DNA of 64,000 nucleotides from Apium graveolens. Its lineage: Eukaryota; Streptophyta; Magnoliopsida; Apiales; Apiaceae. The stretch is taken from NCBI RefSeq assembly GCF_009905375.1, contig NC_133657.1:44690192-44754191 (forward strand), in the 5' to 3' direction. Under the pieces are notes generated by a model. That model worked only from the letters and a program-made list of their open reading frames with translations, was not told where the DNA came from and did not search any database. The translations under genes were made by a program, and so were the position numbers. Below, in pieces: positions 59,401 to 64,000 of the stretch (position 1 is the stretch's first letter; each line of letters begins with the position of its first letter).

Positions 59401-60506
59401 AACCCCACACATGAACTACTAGCTATACTTAAGTTTCATTAACTATAAACAAGATTTCAACATCCAAATTACTACAAATCCAATCCAAACTCTAAACACA
59501 CAAGCATCATGCTTCTAATTTACTATATCCATCAAAACCATCATAATACTCAAAGTAAAGTTAGGGTTTGGAGGTGTTATACCTTCCTTGGAGTGATTAG
59601 AGTATCTAGGAAGTCTTAGGGAGCCTCCTACAAGCTTGATCTTTCCAAAGAAATCAAGAACACAAAGTTAGGTTTTGAAGTTTCTAAAAGTCAGATTGAA
59701 AGAACTGTCAAAACGAGGGAGTTGTAGGCCATCTCAATACCTTTCCAAAGAGCTATAGAACATACTATTTGAGTGAGTATTGAAGGAGATATGGTAGTTT
59801 GAAGTTGCTGCTCTGGTTTTGGCCGAGAGCTTTTATTCTTGGAAAGCAAAAGTCAACTTCTAATTTGTGTTTTGTGATTTGTTTTGCCTTGGATTGGTTG
59901 TTTTGTTTTTGTTTTGATTAATTAACCTTTTAACCATGGTAAATTTTGTGTGGTTTATAATCAACCAACACTTCCTTCCCTTTTTGGTCATGCTTATGTC
60001 ATCTGCTTATGTTATCTTGTTACACTTGTCTTCCTCTTGTTGGTATGATGACATCATCGTCCATTAACCTCTTTGATTAACCCCTAATTACTTGGCTAAT
60101 GACCGCTGATCTGTTATACGGTTCGCTTAACTTTCGTTCTCGTTTATTATTTGAGGGATCATACCCGAGATCTTATTACTTGGGTTCCCCTAAACCTTTC
60201 TCAATATTTTATATTCCTTTTATGATCCTCTCTTATAATCCTTGAATTAAATCCTTTTAATCATGTTACCTTATACTCAATTCTTTCGGTATCTGGTGGA
60301 TTTTCGGGAAAAATCAAAGTGTTCGAATTTGGACTCTGGCGATCTTTACATACACTTATTTACTTTATGGAATACTAATACGATCTTAGAATTTCCATAA
60401 CAGTTTTCCTATATAGCGTGGTCTGATAATTTTCCTTAATCAGCATCATCAGCAAAAGTTACTAATCATCCGTGTTTCAAAAATTCCAAAAATTGGGGTT
60501 ATTACA
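56451..60506 (-). repeat. 5' LTR of A2 (4,056 bp)
   Basis: Minus strand from TGTAATAACCCC (60506) to GGGAGTGTTACA (56451). Differs from its partner at 18850-22938 by about 3% and several indels. Followed by the target duplication GTTGG at 60507. Confidence 0.93.
58220..58390. repeat. AT-rich tandem array in the A2 5' LTR, 3 units
   Basis: Three 56-57 bp units beginning GGAGTC or GAGTC, matching 20615-20785. Confidence 0.85.
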
Positions 60507-61203
60507 GTTGGAGTTGATCAAGGACTATGATTGCACGATTAACTATCACCCACGAAAACCAAATGTAGTGGCGGACACGTTAAGTATAAAGGAAAGACTG
60601 AATGTGTTAACAGTACCAGAGGAGTTACATAAGGAATTTCAGAAACTGGAATTGGAGGTCATAATTTGCAAGCCTAAGGAAGCAAGAATGTATAGTATGA
60701 CTTTTCAGCCAGACTTGTTAGAGAAGATAAGGAAATGCCAAGAGAAAGTAATGGACCAGGATATCAATCATTTGGTAGGAGAAGAGGTATGCCTTCAAAA
60801 GGATGACCAAGGTATTCTCAGATTTTCTTCCAGGATTTGGATTCCCCCAATGGCAGAGTTGAAGAATGAAATTCTACAGGAAGCTCACAATTCAAAGTAT
60901 TCCATCCATCCAGAGAGTACCAAGATGTACAGAGATTTAAAGGAGAATTATTGGTGGCCATACATGAAAAGAGAAATTGCTGAATGGGTTAGCAAATTTT
61001 ATACGTGTCAAAGAGTTAAAGCGGAGCACCAGAGACCAAGTGGATTATTACAACCGTTAGAGATTCCAGAATGGAAGTGGGAGCACATTGCTATGGATTT
61101 TATAGTCGTATTACCAAGGACGAAAGCGAACCACGATGCTATTTGGGTTATAGTGGACAGACTAACTAAGTCAACTCATTTTCTGCCTATTAATGAAAGA
61201 TTT
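60507..61203 (+). pseudogene. pol of B, 3' part: RNase H end, linker and integrase N-terminal half
   Basis: The frame is open throughout and resumes the RNase H interrupted at 18849 ([20 protein letters not shown]). The linker follows, then the integrase zinc-binding region (EAHNSKYSIHPESTKMYRD, EWVSKFYTCQRVK) and the start of the catalytic core (WKWEHIAMDFIVVLPRT, AIWVIVDRLTKSTHFLPI). The HHCC motif lacks its first Cys: the family has SKC.TC, here SKFYTC. The first catalytic Asp (in AMDF) is present; the second Asp and the Glu are lost because element D begins at 61204. The better preservation here than in the left half is notable. Confidence 0.9.
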
Positions 61204-62221
61204 TGTAATGCCCCCAAATCCGGGGTCAAGGGATTTGGTCGTCACTATGAAACCTTAATCCAAAATAACATGTTTAATCAATAAACAAATGCCCGCAGAA
61301 GATATTTAGCAAGATATCCAAATTCCATAAATAAATTTTTCTCTTTTCTTTCTTTTCAAATCATTTTCAAACTCAATACCAAACCCGCTAGTATAACTTA
61401 GAAAAGAAGTATACTAGGCCAATGATTTAATAACATAACTAATATATACAAACAACTTTATATAATAGAACTTACACTAATTCCGCAAACCCAGGACCAA
61501 CCACCTTCCAAAAGCTTCTTCCTTCGCTTTCTCGAATTATACAGATAAACAACACAAGTTTATCCTCACTGGAAGATTAAATGTAAAAACAGGCAAGTAT
61601 GAGCGAAAGAAATGCTAAGCAAGTTCATTATAGCATATATATGGTCTTTTTGATATAAAATCGACATATGCACTAGAGCGGAATATTTTAAATCATAATT
61701 GATGAACTATAAAAGTTTTAGTTAAGGAACCCCAGAATTAGTTCCTTAAATGTATTTAAAATCCTTTTGATATTTTTCGAGCAAAAATGCTTCAGCAATA
61801 CTTTGAATCTCGACGAGAATAAAACTCGTAAAACAGTGTTCACATAAATATCGTAAACAACAATAAGAAAGAGTGATTATGGACTGAATCAAAAACTCAT
61901 TCAAAAACCAACTCTTGATATTAATACTCATTTTGATGTCATATCAAATTAGATAGCAATATGAACTTTGATGCTCACAATATCCCATACTGAAGTCAAC
62001 ATCAATCATCTATATCAATACCACCTTTGATATTTAACAACAACTTAAGTATCAACATAAATCAGAAACTCAATCAAAACTGCATTTCACCTTTTATCCA
62101 AAACCAAAATACTTGATGAATCATTTATTTATGATTATGAAAAAAATAAAGAAATTTAGATATTAATTTAGATTGGAACCAATTATACTTCATGTTGTTC
62201 CTGATAATCAGTCACGAAACA

Positions 62222-62283
62222 GCACCGGTATCCCGCAGCCATACCGTAAATATATGTACCGGTATCCCGTAGCCATACCGTAC
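62222..62283. repeat. Direct repeat in the D LTR
   Basis: Two copies of ACCGGTATCCCG followed by C or T and AGCCATACCGTA, about 38 bp apart. One of the few GC-rich spots in this LTR. Each copy contains GGTAT and ATACC, giving weak dyad symmetry. Confidence 0.7.
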
Positions 62284-63250
62284 CTACAGGATATCCACAG
62301 AAGGCATATACTCACACTGAAAGATATATTACACTTTCGTATAATAGCTCACACTGGACTGGTGCCTCGGCCTCTTACACAAACAGTAACCATCTAATCT
62401 TAAAATATTTTATTGAGAGGGGTCATAATAATCGACACCCTTATAAATTATATTCCCCCATTCACTTGGTGGGAATACTCGCAATAAAATCACTTTTTTC
62501 TCAAAGTATAAAACATTTATAAATTCGGTATTTGGATAAGTACAAACACTTAACTATTCTCAACCTAGAATAGCAGAAGAGTATTTGCATAATCAGAAGA
62601 AATCACTTTGATAAGTGAAGCATTTAACTATTCTGGAATTAGAATAGCGTAGAAAACTTGTATAATACGATTCAAAATAAATATCACTTGAACGATAAGT
62701 AAAGATAAGGATACTTGCCTTTGGTGTTTAACAGTTAGTCACACTCTCAATAACACAATTATTTTGTCATTCTGCCTCAAGACATCACTATCATTTACTT
62801 TGCTAATTATCTGATATGCTGCTCATGCTGTTGGTACAAGGCTGATTTGCAATACCATTCCATTTCACTCTTTATCCAACATCTGGTTCTGATCATCTCG
62901 AACGACCCGCATCTATAATTAAAATAGTACTTTAATCATCTAAGCGATATCCGACGAATTTTACATCAAAACTCTATCGTCTACACATAGGATAGCCCGC
63001 ATATAAAGATAACAGTCAAACACAAGACTCTCGACCCATATACGCACGTAATTCATATAACATATATACACATAACATGTAACATGTTTCAATGATATGA
63101 AAACTAACGATCTATTTATATAACAAACTTATTCACATCAAATAAATGGATAGGAAATCTACCGAAAATTTGGCAGCATTTCCTCTATTTATCAGACTAT
63201 CCACCTGTTTCCAATCTCAATCAACAATCTAATATATAGTAAAAAAATCA

Positions 63251-63415
63251 GCCTTGACTTGCTGTAAACACATAAGAAAATCCTCCTTGACTTGCAGTAA
63301 ACACATAAGAAAATCTGCCTTGACTTGCAGTAAACACATAAGAAAATATGCATTGACTTGCAGTAAACATATAAGAAAATCTTCCTTGACTTGCAGTAAA
63401 CATATTAGAAAAATT
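63251..63415. repeat. 33 bp tandem repeat in the D LTR, 5 copies
   Basis: Units with CTTGACTTGCAGTAAACACA and TAAGAAAATC recur at a strict 33 bp period (motif TTGACTTGC at 63254, 63287, 63320, 63353 and 63386). Units differ at a few positions. Because 33 is a multiple of three, open frames exist on both strands across the array; they are not genes. Confidence 0.9.
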
Positions 63416-64000
63416 TCAGAAATATTATTAAATCTCCTCACCTTAATCACATTATATTAGCAACTTATGAAATAGAGGCTCACATATAATCGCCCGACAA
63501 ATAAGTACACATAACTAAAGGTTTAATAGCATTTAACCATATTGCATTATACACCCAAATTTAATCATATAAATGCAAACAAATCTCCAACTTCATTATA
63601 AAGTATTCATGTTCATATACAGGATAAATAAAAATAGATAAATAAGTATTTATATTCATATACAGAAAGCGTAAGTGAGTGTAAACAATCATTGGACTAT
63701 ATATATTATCGCTTAACGCATTGGCTTACGTACTAGTTCAACTAGTAGACATTTAGCACTTATGACTTTATTTAAAACCCAAGCATACCTAACATGACTG
63801 CCATCTCTAAATCCTTAGTCCAACCTCAGTACTCAGCAAATACTAATCCGACATAAATTAAAACACCATTATATTTCACTAAATCATAGTGCATCTTTAT
63901 ACTCATAACGAATAGAAATTTTCAGTATATATGGATAGAAAATATTCAACAAGTCAAATTATATATATACATCTAATCTAACCAAAAATTAAATTCCCCA

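Larger units (their letters stand above)
18850..60506 (-). mobile_element. Element A2: family-A gypsy element inserted in B, itself split by A3
   Basis: Two LTRs (18850-22938 and 56451-60506) flank an interior in two pieces (22939-26071 and 54131-56450). The target duplication is GTTGG (18845-18849 and 60507-60511). Primer site on the right and polypurine tract on the left give minus orientation. The LTRs differ by about 3% by eye (6 changes in the first 180 bp) plus indels such as about 37 bp near 22110. The interior carries the rearranged 5' region shared with A4. No intact gene remains. Confidence 0.92.
14005..61203 (+). mobile_element. Element B: host gypsy retrotransposon, split by the A2 nest and cut by D
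   Basis: 5' LTR remnant (14005-15063), primer site, pre-gag ORF, gag, protease, RT and RNase H run to 18849. The reading frame resumes at 60507 with the end of RNase H, a linker and the N-terminal half of integrase up to 61203. The split is an insertion: GTTGG at 18845-18849 is repeated at 60507-60511, and the protein motif RQRRW on the left is followed on the right by LELIKDYD, as expected for this family. PBS, motif content and Gag start resemble Tekay/Del chromoviruses (inference); the chromodomain end is not in the window. B is the oldest element of the nest. Confidence 0.9.
61204..64000 (-). mobile_element. Element D: gypsy-like LTR inserted in the integrase of B, runs off the window
   Basis: The integrase frame of B breaks at 61204, where the sequence TGTAATGCCCCCAAATCC begins. 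Read on the minus strand this is an LTR end (GGATTTGGGGGCATTACA), so D lies in minus orientation with its 3' (or solo) LTR here. The remaining 2.8 kb shows the same layout as other LTRs in the window: a CGCTCATACTTGCC-type stretch near 61600, an AT-rich middle and repeats at 62222-62283 and 63251-63415. No primer site or polypurine tract and no credible ORF is seen. The expected target duplication (GATTT, 61199-61203) has its partner outside the window. Confidence 0.7.

Noticed and set aside
63229..63460. Open frames on both strands across the 33 bp repeats, or a CRISPR-like array
   Set aside because: The frames exist only because the repeat unit is a multiple of three. Units are contiguous with no distinct spacers, and the setting is a plant LTR.

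Overview
This 64 kb window is repeat DNA from a plant nuclear genome, probably a eudicot. The evidence is plant-type Ty3/gypsy and Ty1/copia retrotransposons, initiator-methionine tRNA primer sites (TGGTATCAGAGC), and very AT-rich sequence in between. I found no host gene, no tRNA or rRNA gene and no bacterial-type feature. Almost every base belongs to one of eight LTR retrotransposons or fragments. I use my own labels: A1-A4 (four copies of one family with LTRs of about 4.1-4.3 kb), B, D and E (other gypsy-like elements), and C and F (copia elements).

Layout from left to right: 1-1987 is the right-hand LTR of E (+). 1988-9402 is the 5' half of A1 (-), with E inserted in its interior. 9403-11940 is the 5' end of copia element C (-), with a nearly open gag-pol frame cut by A1. 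11941-14004 is the 3' end of a second copia element F (+): an unknown post-pol ORF, a polypurine tract and the 3' LTR. 14005-61203 is gypsy element B (+), a Tekay/Del-type chromovirus by resemblance. It has a decayed but readable gag-pol that is split at its RNase H domain by a 41.7 kb block. 61204-64000 is the LTR of D (-), which cuts B again inside integrase.

The block inside B is a nest. A2 (-, 18850-60506) is inserted in B, A3 (+, 26072-54130) in the interior of A2, and A4 (-, 27050-40947) in the 5' LTR of A3. Each of the three insertions has a perfect 5 bp target duplication (GTTGG, ACTTT, TAAAT), and each interrupted sequence reads on across the gap. LTR-to-LTR divergence by eye falls from A2 (about 3%) through A3 (about 1-2%) to A4 (well under 1%), which agrees with the insertion order.

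The most unusual points are these. (i) A2 and A4, two independent insertions, share a rearranged interior in which an extra RT-end/RNase H/integrase-linker segment sits inside the 5' coding region, while A1 and A3 lack it. (ii) An extra acidic, proline-rich open reading frame lies between the primer site and gag in family A, with a different ORF at the same place in B. (iii) A conserved stem-loop lies inside every A LTR, and a related GC-rich motif ends the LTRs of A, B, D and E. (iv) F carries an uncharacterised post-pol ORF. Most coding regions are pseudogenes. The element types rest on motifs I can read; lineage names (Tekay/Del, SIRE) are inference without a database search.
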